From NCBI GenBank assembly GCA_043770215.1, contig JAYVIQ010000217.1:1-16288 (forward strand): a stretch of DNA of 16,288 nucleotides, written 5' to 3'. How positions within the stretch are numbered: position 1 is the first letter of the stretch; the number at the start of each line of letters is the position of its first letter. The notes under the pieces are model-generated. The model searched no databases and was not told the DNA's origin. It saw only the letters and a list, made by a program, of their open reading frames with translations. Below, one piece after another: positions 6,486 to 14,414 of this stretch. Source of the stretch: JAYVIQ01 sp043770215. GTDB lineage: Bacteria; Bacteroidota; Bacteroidia; Cytophagales; JAAEPT01. The position numbers and the translations under genes are program-made.

Positions 6486-7676
6486 TTATTTCACTTCAAA
6501 TTGAAACGACTCTGAGCCTACTACCCAATCTAGCTTGGCTAAATAATACCCTTTGGTAAAATCAGACGGAAGTTTTACAGTCAAATCTCTAGTCCCTACC
6601 CCTTGTGGAACAAGTTCTAAGGTAGTTCTATCTTGTCTGTACAATTTTATGGTCAGGGTAGTTGGAGATTCTCTCTTCAAAGAAATTTCTAACTGATTTG
6701 TAATAGATTTTTCATTAAAAGATTTTATCATTGCACGTTCATCTTTAGGAGTACCGCCCACAACACTAAATTGAATGTATCTTTTAGGGTTTGCCTGCAT
6801 ATCAGTAACCAAAAAATCTATATCTTTTATGGTAGCATTTAGATTTTGATGTGTTTCTGGGCTATTTAGTAACTTACCAATAGAACCCTGCTCCTGGTTT
6901 ACACTTGCCATCAATTGGTTTATAGATTTTAAAGATTGGTTGGCAGATTCAACTGTTTTGTTAAAATCTACCTGCGAAATTGAATCCGTGATGTTAGAAA
7001 CATTTTTTAAAATCTTATCTAAACTTTTCATTTCAGCTGTTAACTGAGATGAAACCAAAGAAAGATTACCCCCTATAGCGTTTATATTTCCACTATTCTG
7101 AGCCAAAGTATTGTTAAGACCCTTAGAAAACTTATTCATTTCATCTATCATTAGCTTTATGCCTTCAATTGATTTGGTAATGTTTTTTTCATTCTCTCCT
7201 TTCATATAGTTTTTAAAACTTTCTACTAAAGTATCTACATTATTCACAACGGGCATTGCTTTTCTTTGAAGAAGTGCAGTTAAAGATTCTTCTAAAGTTG
7301 TTTTTACAAAATCACCGCTTTTTAAGATCTTTTTACCTTGATTTAAATGTAGTTTAATTGCCTTACTTCCAAGAATATCACTATTGACAAGCTCTGCTAC
7401 AGTTTCATTATTTAGCATTACGTCTGCATTTACGGTAAACATAACTTTCAAACTATCTTTTTTATCATGCAAAATGGTAATATCATCTACCCTACCAACT
7501 GCAAAACCATTGACTATAATAGGATTAGAAACTGTAAGACCATCCACTTCAGCATAGTTGGCATAAAACTTTTTACTTGTAGAGAAAAAATCCTTTCCCT
7601 TCAAAAAATTAAAACTAAAATACAGCAGTGTACACGCCACCACCATTAACAGGCCTACTTTAAATTCTTTTTTCAT
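6486..7676 (-). CDS. MCE/MlaD family lipid-transport protein
   Basis: A 396-aa protein anchored by one N-terminal membrane helix (about 7-25, VGLLMVVACTLLYFSFNFL) with the rest in the periplasm. Residues about 37-115 are the MCE/MlaD domain (YANYAEVDGLTVSNPIIVNG, GRVDDI, VNSDILGSKAIKLHL). Residues 120-290 are long helical, Asn/Ser/Leu-rich coiled coil that probably forms a tunnel or needle, as in other MCE proteins. From 298 a beta-rich C-terminus follows. By family it should bind lipid between the inner and outer membranes as the substrate-binding part of an ABC lipid transporter; no permease or ATPase of that type adjoins. It starts 3 bases after the amidase stop, so the two form one operon. 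The gene is followed by a 146-base gap. Confidence 0.86.
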   Translation of the reverse strand: MKKEFKVGLLMVVACTLLYFSFNFLKGKDFFSTSKKFYANYAEVDGLTVSNPIIVNGFAVGRVDDITILHDKKDSLKVMFTVNADVMLNNETVAELVNSDILGSKAIKLHLNQGKKILKSGDFVKTTLEESLTALLQRKAMPVVNNVDTLVESFKNYMKGENEKNITKSIEGIKLMIDEMNKFSKGLNNTLAQNSGNINAIGGNLSLVSSQLTAEMKSLDKILKNVSNITDSISQVDFNKTVESANQSLKSINQLMASVNQEQGSIGKLLNSPETHQNLNATIKDIDFLVTDMQANPKRYIQFSVVGGTPKDERAMIKSFNEKSITNQLEISLKRESPTTLTIKLYRQDRTTLELVPQGVGTRDLTVKLPSDFTKGYYLAKLDWVVGSESFQFEVK

Positions 7677-7679
7677 TTT

Positions 7680-8483
7680 CTATTTTTCTAACTCGGTTTT
7701 GTACTCTTTTATTGCTCTGTATATACCAGATGCTATAAGCACCTGATTTTCTTTTGTACCTAAATATTTTTCATCATACAAGTTGGTTAAAAATCCTGTC
7801 TCTATCAAGACGCTAGGCATTGCTGTTTTCCATAACACTAAAAAACCTGCTTGTTTTACCCCATTGCTTTTTCTGCTTAGCTTGTCTTTGAACTGCGTCT
7901 CTATTTTAGAGGCCAATAATAAACTGTTGCTTACATGTGCATTTTGAAATTGTGAAATCATAATATGATCTTCAGCTGAATTTGGATCAAAACCTTCATA
8001 TTTTGCTTTATAATTTGTCTCTTTTACAATAACAGAATTTTCTCTTTTGGCAATGTCCAAATTGTTTTGCGTTTTGTGTAATCCCATAGCAAAAGTCTCA
8101 GTACCATTTACAGAAGCTGTGGTAGAGGCATTGCAATGTATAGATACAAACAAATCTGCACCGTTTCTATTTGCAATGGCAGCCCTCTCATGCAACTCTA
8201 CAAACACATCTGAGCTTCTGGTATAAATCACTTTTACATCCTTCAAATTAGCTTTCAGTATTCTACCAAGTTCTAAAGCTATAGCTAAGGCCACCTTAGA
8301 TTCTTTGTTCGTTTTTCCAGAACAGCCCGGGTCTTTACCACCATGACCAGCATCTATCACAATTGTCTTTACTTGGTACTTAGTGATTTCTGTAGGGGTT
8401 ACAGCACTAAATAAAAAAAACAGTATAAATAAAGCCGATATTACATTTTTCTTTCTCAAAAGAGTACTAATTTTGTTTATCAC
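7680..8483 (-). CDS. N-acetylmuramoyl-L-alanine amidase (Amidase_3, AmiC-like)
   Basis: A 267-aa zinc amidase that cuts the bond between N-acetylmuramic acid and L-alanine in peptidoglycan, exported to the periplasm. Counting from the GTG at 8483, there is a hydrophobic export segment at about 13-30, then IVIDAGHGGKDPGC (zinc His47), KESKVAL (Glu61), SIHCNAS (His116) and PSVLIETGFLTN (catalytic Glu238), a complete active site. Start choice: GTG at 8483 is the longest; a TTG at 8459 gives a compact signal peptide RKKNVISALF and frees the crowded divergent promoter. It shares an operon with the MCE gene and is divergent from the LptD-like gene. Spacing and function suggest a common envelope-assembly unit. 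Confidence 0.9.
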   Translation of the reverse strand: MINKISTLLRKKNVISALFILFFLFSAVTPTEITKYQVKTIVIDAGHGGKDPGCSGKTNKESKVALAIALELGRILKANLKDVKVIYTRSSDVFVELHERAAIANRNGADLFVSIHCNASTTASVNGTETFAMGLHKTQNNLDIAKRENSVIVKETNYKAKYEGFDPNSAEDHIMISQFQNAHVSNSLLLASKIETQFKDKLSRKSNGVKQAGFLVLWKTAMPSVLIETGFLTNLYDEKYLGTKENQVLIASGIYRAIKEYKTELEK

Positions 8484-11261
8484 TTGTTATATTTGTACAA
8501 ATTCGTAAAATTAATTCACATTCTGAAAAATCAAGACATCAAATTAATTAGAAATACAGCATTCTTTTTCGGATTGATGTTTATTCATGTAAGTTTTGGA
8601 CAAACAAAAAACACTGAATTAACTACCCTTCCACAAGATTCCATTTCTAATACAGACTCAATTGCTCCGAAAAAAGAATCGTCTCTAGCTCATACCATTA
8701 ATTACGATGCTGTAGATTCTATTTGGTTTAATGTAAAAAAACAAGAAGCCACACTTTTTGGCAAAGCGCATTTAGATTATGACGATGTAAATATAGATGC
8801 TCCTATCATATTTGTAAATCTAAAAAACAGCACCCTAGAAGCTCAGGCTACCTATGATAGTACAGGTAAAGTAAAAGAATGGCCTTTTTTAAAACAAAAA
8901 GATGATCAATTTCAAGCCAAAACAATAATTTTTAATTACAAAACAAGCAGAGGATACATAGAAGACGTTTATACACAAGAAGGCGAAGGATTTTTACACA
9001 CTAATGAAGCGTATTTGGATAAAGACAAAACCATGTACATTCAAGACGGTAGTTACACAACATGCAACTTAGCTAATCCTCATTTCCATTTTAAAATGGC
9101 ACGAGCAAAAATAATTCCTGATGATAAAATCATAGCCAGCAGAATTAACTTATATATAGACAGCATACCTACTCCACTAGGGGTACCTTTTGGATTGTTT
9201 CCAACAAAAGATAAAGTATCCTCTGGTATTTTGATGCCAACAGCAGCATCTAACCAGTTAGGTTTTTTTCTAAGAGGATTAGGCTATTTTTGGGCAATAA
9301 GTGATTCTCTTACAACAAAATTTACCACAGAACTATACTCAAAAGGCTCCTACACACTTTCTAACTCCACAGATTACAGAGTTAGATACAAATATTCTGG
9401 AAATTTCAATATTGACTACAGAAAAGTACTCGCTAATTCTGATGAATTTAATAGAAACTCAAACAATACATTTAGGTTTACATGGCAACATAGACCCGAA
9501 TCTAAAAGAGGGAGAACAATGCAAGCAGATGTAGATTTTCAAAATCAGAAATTTAATACGTTTAGTTTTTCAAACAACGAACAACTTAGTTTACCAAGCA
9601 TAAATTCATCAGTTACCTGGAACTTGCCCTTGACTGGTACTCCATTTAGGGCAGTAGTTAGTTTAAAACATTCTCAATCAAAAAACACAAATAGTGGAGA
9701 AGGATCTAATACATTTAATCTACCAAACTATACTATAAATTATTCAGGAGAAAGAAACCCATTTAAGAAGCTTCCTTATTATGGAGAAAAACCAAGCAAA
9801 TTTAGAAAGAATATACTTGATCAATTTAACATAAGTTATTCCAACAACGGAAATAGCACCCTTCTCACAGATAGGATTAGACTTCCAAACAGTTCTTTTC
9901 TAGATATAGAATCACTAGAAAATGGAAAAGATACCGTAAACCTTAGGTTAGTAAAAGATGATGTAAAAGACTTGCTAAACAGAAACAAGTTTTATATGAC
10001 TCATACCGCTAGCATACAAAACAACATTAAAATAAAAGCAATTACTTTTACACCAAGCTTTAACTATAATGAATACTGGTACTTTAGCAAAAGTGATTTT
10101 GAAGTAGATATTTCAGATTCTTCTTACTCTTTTAAAAAGGTTAGAGGGTTTAACAGAATTGCTAGATATTCTGCTGGCGTAAACATGAGTGTCCCTTTTT
10201 ACAATTTTTATACTTTAGGGAGAGTAAAAACAATAAAAAGTACAAATGATAGCACAAGAGGTAAAAAAATAGATGGCCAATTAAAGTTTAGACATCAAAT
10301 ATTACCAAATATTGGTTTTTCTACTTCACCAGACTATTCTGAAGATGATGCATTGTTTCAAACCTTTGAAAATAACAACGAAAGAATAGCATTTGAAAGG
10401 TATTTTTTGTACCCAGGTAGACCAAGCGCAAGTGGTAAATCAAGAAATATTAATTTTTCATTGTCTAATATATTAGAGTTAAAATTACCTGAAAAAAAAT
10501 CAAAACAACTAGATCCAGACTATATAGCAAAACCTGTAGAACCAAAGAAATTATTGCAATTAAATGGTTCTGCCTCGTACAACTTGGCTGCTGATAGTTT
10601 AAAACTAAGTAATTTAGGTTTTACAGCGTCTAATAATAGTTTGCTAAATGGCTTGGTTAGTTTTAGTGCATCTGCTTCTTTTGACCCTTACCAATATGCA
10701 ATTGATGACACTACAACAAAACAAATAAACGAAGGAAACACTAGGATAGATAAATATTGGGCCAAAGACAATGGTTTTTTTGGTCGTTTACAAGTGCTAC
10801 AACTCAGTTCAAACATCTCTTTAAATCCTGAATCTCTTAAAAAACTATTTACAGGTGAAAATGCTGATACTTCAAAAAGTATTTATTTTAAAAACCCTGA
10901 TTATTTAGACTTCAGTTTGCCTTGGTCTATGCAATTGGGATATAACTATACCTGGAATGTGGCTACACCCACAAGCGATACTTTAAAAACTAATAGTTTG
11001 ACAGCTAGTGGCACTTTGAAATTGTCAGAAAAATGGAGCACAAGTATGAATGTAAACTACAACATAGCTAAAAAAGAATTTACTTACCCAAATGTGAGTT
11101 TAAACAGAGATTTACATTGTTGGTTTTTAAGCCTACAATGGGTTCCTTTTGGACCTGCAAACTCTAGAAGTTACTCGTTTTTTATAGGTGTAAAAGCAAA
11201 TATGCTCAAAGATCTTAAAATCAGAAAACAAAACAACGGCTACGATAGAAATAATAACTAA
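8484..11261 (+). CDS. LptD-like outer-membrane LPS assembly protein
   Basis: A large outer-membrane beta-barrel protein (925 aa as drawn) of the LptD/OstA type that should insert LPS at the cell surface with LptE-like help. A signal peptide is visible near residues 15-40 (LIRN, hydrophobic core, VSFGQ). An OstA-like periplasmic domain spans about 70-235 (FNVKKQEATLFGKAHLDYDD, ATYDSTGKVKEWPF, YIQDGSYTTCNLANPHFHF, IPTPLGVPFGLFP). The rest is alternating beta strands ending WVPFGPANSRSYSFFIGV. The longest start is TTG at 8484, abutting the amidase GTG. No ATG or GTG is in frame before the signal core, so the true start may be TTG 8484, TTG 8493 or a rarer codon near 8520, and remains open. The stop overlaps the convergent ABC gene by 3-4 bases. 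The symbol is left empty because Bacteroidota homologues are distant from E. coli LptD. Confidence 0.85.
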   Translation: MLYLYKFVKLIHILKNQDIKLIRNTAFFFGLMFIHVSFGQTKNTELTTLPQDSISNTDSIAPKKESSLAHTINYDAVDSIWFNVKKQEATLFGKAHLDYDDVNIDAPIIFVNLKNSTLEAQATYDSTGKVKEWPFLKQKDDQFQAKTIIFNYKTSRGYIEDVYTQEGEGFLHTNEAYLDKDKTMYIQDGSYTTCNLANPHFHFKMARAKIIPDDKIIASRINLYIDSIPTPLGVPFGLFPTKDKVSSGILMPTAASNQLGFFLRGLGYFWAISDSLTTKFTTELYSKGSYTLSNSTDYRVRYKYSGNFNIDYRKVLANSDEFNRNSNNTFRFTWQHRPESKRGRTMQADVDFQNQKFNTFSFSNNEQLSLPSINSSVTWNLPLTGTPFRAVVSLKHSQSKNTNSGEGSNTFNLPNYTINYSGERNPFKKLPYYGEKPSKFRKNILDQFNISYSNNGNSTLLTDRIRLPNSSFLDIESLENGKDTVNLRLVKDDVKDLLNRNKFYMTHTASIQNNIKIKAITFTPSFNYNEYWYFSKSDFEVDISDSSYSFKKVRGFNRIARYSAGVNMSVPFYNFYTLGRVKTIKSTNDSTRGKKIDGQLKFRHQILPNIGFSTSPDYSEDDALFQTFENNNERIAFERYFLYPGRPSASGKSRNINFSLSNILELKLPEKKSKQLDPDYIAKPVEPKKLLQLNGSASYNLAADSLKLSNLGFTASNNSLLNGLVSFSASASFDPYQYAIDDTTTKQINEGNTRIDKYWAKDNGFFGRLQVLQLSSNISLNPESLKKLFTGENADTSKSIYFKNPDYLDFSLPWSMQLGYNYTWNVATPTSDTLKTNSLTASGTLKLSEKWSTSMNVNYNIAKKEFTYPNVSLNRDLHCWFLSLQWVPFGPANSRSYSFFIGVKANMLKDLKIRKQNNGYDRNNN
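8488..8502 (+). promoter_or_regulatory. TATATTTG box overlapping a 12-bp palindrome ATTTGTACAAAT
   Basis: TATATTTG at 8488-8495 fits the Bacteroidota -7 consensus TAnnTTTG and shares bases with the perfect palindrome ATTTGTACAAAT (8491-8502). No good TTG box lies 17-23 bases upstream, so the promoter is partial. The palindrome lies just upstream of the amidase GTG on the other strand and inside the first codons of the LptD-like reading frame as drawn, so it could be an operator or a start-region structure. Seen directly; function is inference. Confidence 0.4.
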
Positions 11262-11914
11262 ACGCTCAAAAAAAGAGTGTTTTCTAGTATTACCTCTGTT
11301 GTACATTTTTGTAATTGTGGCTCTGGCTTAGAAAAATTAATGAGAAAGTCAGCTGTATTTTTAACCATCTCTAAATCATGTGAAACAAACACCACGCATT
11401 TTTTAAATGCGGTAGCATAAGCTTTGAGACCCTCACTTACCATTTTCCTATTCTTTATATCTAAATGGCACTCAGGCTCATCTAAAAGCACTACTGATGC
11501 TTTCTGCATAAGCGTTTGGGCAATCAAGCATTTTTGTAGCTGACCTTGGCTTATTTCGTTTATATTTTTAGAAAGCAAATCAGACAAATAAAATGTTTGA
11601 ACCAAAAAATTTAACATTTCTGTAGATTCTTCCTCTGAAGCATTTATCTGAATAAAATCCAACACAGAAAAAGGAAAATTAAATTGATAGCTTTGCCCTA
11701 AAAAAGCAAATAAATTGGGATGGTGCTTAAGCCCTTGAACGTAAATAGTTCCTTGATGAGGTATATTTCCTCTTAATGCTTGTAAAAAAGTAGATTTCCC
11801 TACTCCATTGTTGCCTAAAATAGCAATTATAGAGGGGAAATCTACAGATATTGAAAGATTTTTTATAAGTTTAGACGAACCAAAACCAACAGAAAAGTCT
11901 TCTAAAACCAACAA
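11258..11914 (-). CDS. ABC transporter ATPase, orphan
   Basis: A 218-aa ABC ATPase with all motifs: Walker A GNNGVGKST (34-42), Q-loop LGQSYQ (72-77), signature ISQGQ (121-125, where LSGGQ is usual), Walker B VVLLDEPE (141-148), D-loop LD (151-152) and the H-loop SHD (178-180). The layout resembles ATPases of iron-siderophore/cobalamin (FhuC/BtuD-type) importers, but no permease or binding protein lies in the window, so the substrate is unknown. The start is TTG: the TAA stop of the upstream miniprotein is in the same frame 3 bases before, and the first codons are TTG TTG, so no ATG or GTG is possible without losing the N-terminal strand. It is tightly coupled to the DUF2795 gene and its stop overlaps the LptD-like stop. 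Confidence 0.83.
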   Translation of the reverse strand: MLVLEDFSVGFGSSKLIKNLSISVDFPSIIAILGNNGVGKSTFLQALRGNIPHQGTIYVQGLKHHPNLFAFLGQSYQFNFPFSVLDFIQINASEEESTEMLNFLVQTFYLSDLLSKNINEISQGQLQKCLIAQTLMQKASVVLLDEPECHLDIKNRKMVSEGLKAYATAFKKCVVFVSHDLEMVKNTADFLINFSKPEPQLQKCTTEVILENTLFLSV

Positions 11915-11917
11915 AGA

Positions 11918-12139
11918 TTAATATTCATCTTCGTTAAACAAAAAATCTTCTTTTGTAGGGTAATCTGGCCATATTTCCTCTATACTTTCAAAAGGCTGAC
12001 CATCATCTTCTAACTCTTCTAAATTTTCTATTACTTCTGCAGGTGCTCCTGTTCTGTCAGAAAAGTCAATCAACTCATCTTTTGTGGCAGGCCAAGGTGC
12101 GTCTTCTAGGTATGAGGCTAATTCTAATGTCCAATACAT
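11918..12139 (-). CDS. DUF2795 miniprotein
   Basis: A 73-aa acidic protein whose sequence is strongly characteristic of a Bacteroidota DUF2795 family: MYWTLELASYLEDAPWPATK, then DELIDFSDRTGAPAEVIENL and DYPTKEDFLFNEDEY at the end. No signal peptide, membrane segment or catalytic motif is visible, so it is probably a small cytosolic protein of unknown role. The ATG at 12139 is clear, with AT-rich sequence in front. Only TCT separates its TAA from the TTG of the ABC ATPase, so the two are almost certainly translated from one message. Confidence 0.85.
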   Translation of the reverse strand: MYWTLELASYLEDAPWPATKDELIDFSDRTGAPAEVIENLEELEDDGQPFESIEEIWPDYPTKEDFLFNEDEY

Positions 12140-12225
12140 ATTTTATTTATTTAAACTGTTCAACAACTAACTTTTGCCGAAAATAGAATTTTTTATCTAC
12201 TAACAAAACATAAAATGAATATGTT

Positions 12226-13437
12226 TTACAATAAAGTGGATAAAACTCTTTTTTTAGCTTCTAATTTTTTCTCTAAGTCTCTTAATCTTTTAGCAAACAT
12301 GTCGTTTATAGAATCGCTGCTAAGCTTTATATTCATTTGATCTTGATTTTCTTTAAACTGCTTTATTTCTTCTTCATTTTCTGAAATAAATCTTTTAAGT
12401 GTTTTTGCCAAAGAAACTGAGTCTAAACCAAATGATTTTTTTTCTTGATAATTTTGCAGGTTAGAATATTCATACAGAAACTCTATGGTTTGATAAAACT
12501 GCTCTCCTATTTTGCCCAACACTTTGCCATGTAATTTTCCAATATTATTCCATTGATCCTTAAACCCATGAATTTTTTTCAAATCAAACCTGGCTGTAGC
12601 ATTTTTATATTCCAACAACTGAGCCAACACAACTTCTTTCTTTTTTAAAAGATCTTTGTTTATGTCTTTTGGAATACTTTTTTTTGTTGCTTTTTTAAGT
12701 TTTTCAAAGTAACAATCAAGGTTCTTTTTATACAAGTCAAAAAGAGTATCATAAGAAGCTTTAGAAATTGCTCCATTAGATTTCCAAAGTTCTACCAATT
12801 CATCTACTCTTGCTCTTGCATCTTTAAAACCTGCAGAATCTGAAATAGTTTCTAATTCTTTTATGATTTCTCTGTATTGTTGTGTTCTTACTTCTATAAC
12901 TTCTTTTTGAGATTCAAAAAACTCTTTCTTTTGATTAAAAAAAGATTGCTTAAGTTCTTCGTATTGTAACGCAAATTTTTGATCTTCTTCTAAGGTAGCT
13001 TTACCTACCTTAATCCATTTTTGTTGGATCTCTTTTACTTCTTCGGTTGCTCTCCAATTGTTTTCATTAACAATTTTAGCTAAGCTCTCTAAAAGTATTT
13101 TTTTGATTTCTGCATTTCTTATTCTGTTGCTTTCAACTTTTTCAGTAAGTTCTAGCCTATACTTTTCTAATTTAGAAAACAACGTTTCTAAATCTCCTAT
13201 GGCATCTAAAGCCTTTAGTTGATCTGATAGAAGAACTATTTTTGCTAGATAAGAACCTTTATTTTCTGTAGCGTCTATCTTTTCAAATACAGCATCTGCT
13301 TGTTTTTGAAATTTAAGAAACACATTTTTATAATGGCTCTCAGCATCAGTACTTTCTACACTTGGTAACTCTTTAAAATCTTCTCCAATTCTTTTGGCTA
13401 AGATTTTTCCTTCTATTATTTTGTAATTGGCTTGCAC
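12226..13437 (-). CDS. DUF349 domain protein
   Basis: A 403-aa, highly charged, all-helical cytosolic protein. Three DUF349-type repeats are marked by NNWRATEEVKEIQQKWIKVG (Trp128, Trp141), ELWKSNG (Trp208) and GFKDQWNNIG (Trp286), spaced about 65-80 residues apart. Residues about 340-403 form a charged C-terminal coiled coil. The function of DUF349 proteins is unknown, and nothing in the sequence suggests an enzyme. The start is GTG at 13437: upstream the frame closes at TAA 13456-13458 with no ATG or TTG between. A matching promoter lies at 13467-13495. It is on the same strand as DUF1573 and the ABC operon but separated by 86-base gaps on each side. Confidence 0.8.
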   Translation of the reverse strand: MQANYKIIEGKILAKRIGEDFKELPSVESTDAESHYKNVFLKFQKQADAVFEKIDATENKGSYLAKIVLLSDQLKALDAIGDLETLFSKLEKYRLELTEKVESNRIRNAEIKKILLESLAKIVNENNWRATEEVKEIQQKWIKVGKATLEEDQKFALQYEELKQSFFNQKKEFFESQKEVIEVRTQQYREIIKELETISDSAGFKDARARVDELVELWKSNGAISKASYDTLFDLYKKNLDCYFEKLKKATKKSIPKDINKDLLKKKEVVLAQLLEYKNATARFDLKKIHGFKDQWNNIGKLHGKVLGKIGEQFYQTIEFLYEYSNLQNYQEKKSFGLDSVSLAKTLKRFISENEEEIKQFKENQDQMNIKLSSDSINDMFAKRLRDLEKKLEAKKRVLSTLL

Positions 13438-13466
13438 AGCAACACACTCTATAAATTATATAATCG

Positions 13467-13495
13467 CAAAACTATCTAAATAAGCCGTAATCAAA
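13467..13495 (-). promoter_or_regulatory. Bacteroidota-type promoter for the DUF349 gene
   Basis: Read on the minus strand, TTTG (13495-13492), a 17-base spacer and TAGTTTTG (13474-13467) fit the Bacteroidota primary-sigma consensus TTTG-N17-23-TAnnTTTG. A start of transcription about 7 bases further would leave a leader of about 25 bases before the GTG at 13437. This is the best full promoter seen in the window. Confidence 0.5.
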
Positions 13496-13511
13496 AATTA
13501 ATTACGGATTA
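13481..13511. terminator. Hairpin after DUF1573, weak T-tract
   Basis: TAAGCCGTAAT (13481-13491) pairs with ATTACGGATTA (13501-13511), 10 of 11 positions, around a 9-base loop (13492-13500). It lies 13 bases after the end of the DUF1573 gene and overlaps the promoter of the next gene. The T-tract on the minus strand is only fair (CTTATTTAG), so it may be a weak terminator or a regulatory stem. Confidence 0.4.
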
Positions 13512-13523
13512 TTTCATTATTAA

Positions 13524-14309
13524 TTAAAAGCCAAAACCACTATTTTGGTTATTTTCCAAGATATTTTTAGGTACAACTAACGTTTCTTGAGATTCAGCCA
13601 CCATTTTTATGCTGTAAACTGGGTTAGAAACATCATCTGTTAAAATAACTAATACTTCTGTTTGAGTTCCAATTTCTCTAGGACTAAATCTAAGATTCAA
13701 TGTTTTAGATTCACCTGAGGCTAATTCTAAGACACCATCTAATCCAACACAATTGCATCCAGCATTAGAACTTTTAATTTTAACCAGTTGTTTTCCTGTG
13801 TTTTTTACTATTACTTCTTGATAACTTGTTTTGCCTTTTTCTACTTTACCAAAATTCAAAACTGTTTTTTGAAAAACAAGGCTTGGTTTTGGATTTTTAA
13901 CCAATTTTACCATGGAATCTGAAGGCAAATCATTTTTAGAAATTACAACTCCCTTAATGACTAAATCTAGTTCTCCCTCTTTTGCATTGGAAGTTACATG
14001 TATATTTTTGTAAAAAGTACCAACCCTACCTTGGCTGTTGTAACTTACTTGTATTTCGCTTTCATCTCCGCTTGGAATGCCATCTTTACTCCAATTTGGG
14101 GTAGTACAACCACACTGAGGACGAACCTCACTTAGCTTTAGTGAATCTGATCCGTTGTTTTCAAAAGAAAATGTATAGTTTGCTAAATCTCCTTCTTTAA
14201 CAAAACCAAAATCGTGAATTCTTTCTTTGAACTGAATACTTGCCTGACAAAAACCCAAACTAGAAACTGAAATAAGGGCACCCAATAAACAAATTTTGCT
14301 GTTTTTCAT
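13524..14309 (-). CDS. Secreted DUF1573 protein with two Ig-like domains
   Basis: A 261-aa exported protein. Residues 1-22 form a signal peptide (ICLLGALISVSSLGF, then CQA); the Cys is not in a good lipobox (LGFC), so ordinary signal peptidase cleavage is more likely than a lipoprotein. Two DUF1573 domains follow (about 24-120 and 140-240), each with the family Cys pair: CGCTTP at 66-71 and GCNC at 164-167. DUF1573 domains are ASH/MSP-like beta sandwiches, common in Bacteroidota envelopes; the function is unknown. The C-terminus is a Gly/Asn-rich tail. The ATG at 14309 is clear. It is divergent from the E1 dehydrogenase gene over about 105 bases. Confidence 0.85.
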   Translation of the reverse strand: MKNSKICLLGALISVSSLGFCQASIQFKERIHDFGFVKEGDLANYTFSFENNGSDSLKLSEVRPQCGCTTPNWSKDGIPSGDESEIQVSYNSQGRVGTFYKNIHVTSNAKEGELDLVIKGVVISKNDLPSDSMVKLVKNPKPSLVFQKTVLNFGKVEKGKTSYQEVIVKNTGKQLVKIKSSNAGCNCVGLDGVLELASGESKTLNLRFSPREIGTQTEVLVILTDDVSNPVYSIKMVAESQETLVVPKNILENNQNSGFGF

Positions 14310-14373
14310 TTTTAACCTAATTTTATTTAGAAGTAAATTACAAAATAATTAAATAATATCAATTTGTGATTGC

Positions 14374-14381
14374 TATATTTG
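14374..14381 (+). promoter_or_regulatory. TATATTTG -7 box for the E1 gene
   Basis: TATATTTG (14374-14381) matches TAnnTTTG. No convincing TTG box lies 17-23 bases upstream. Transcription would begin near 14388, leaving a leader of about 27 bases before the TTG at 14415 and excluding the earlier in-frame TTG codons at 14370 and 14379. Confidence 0.4.
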
Positions 14382-14414
14382 ATTAAATACTCTAACAAAA
14401 AGCGTACTAGAAAA

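Noticed and set aside
9301..9534. Plus-strand frame inside the LptD-like gene
   Set aside because: Shadow of the barrel-coding sequence in another frame, rich in chance Thr/Leu/Ile with no family resemblance.
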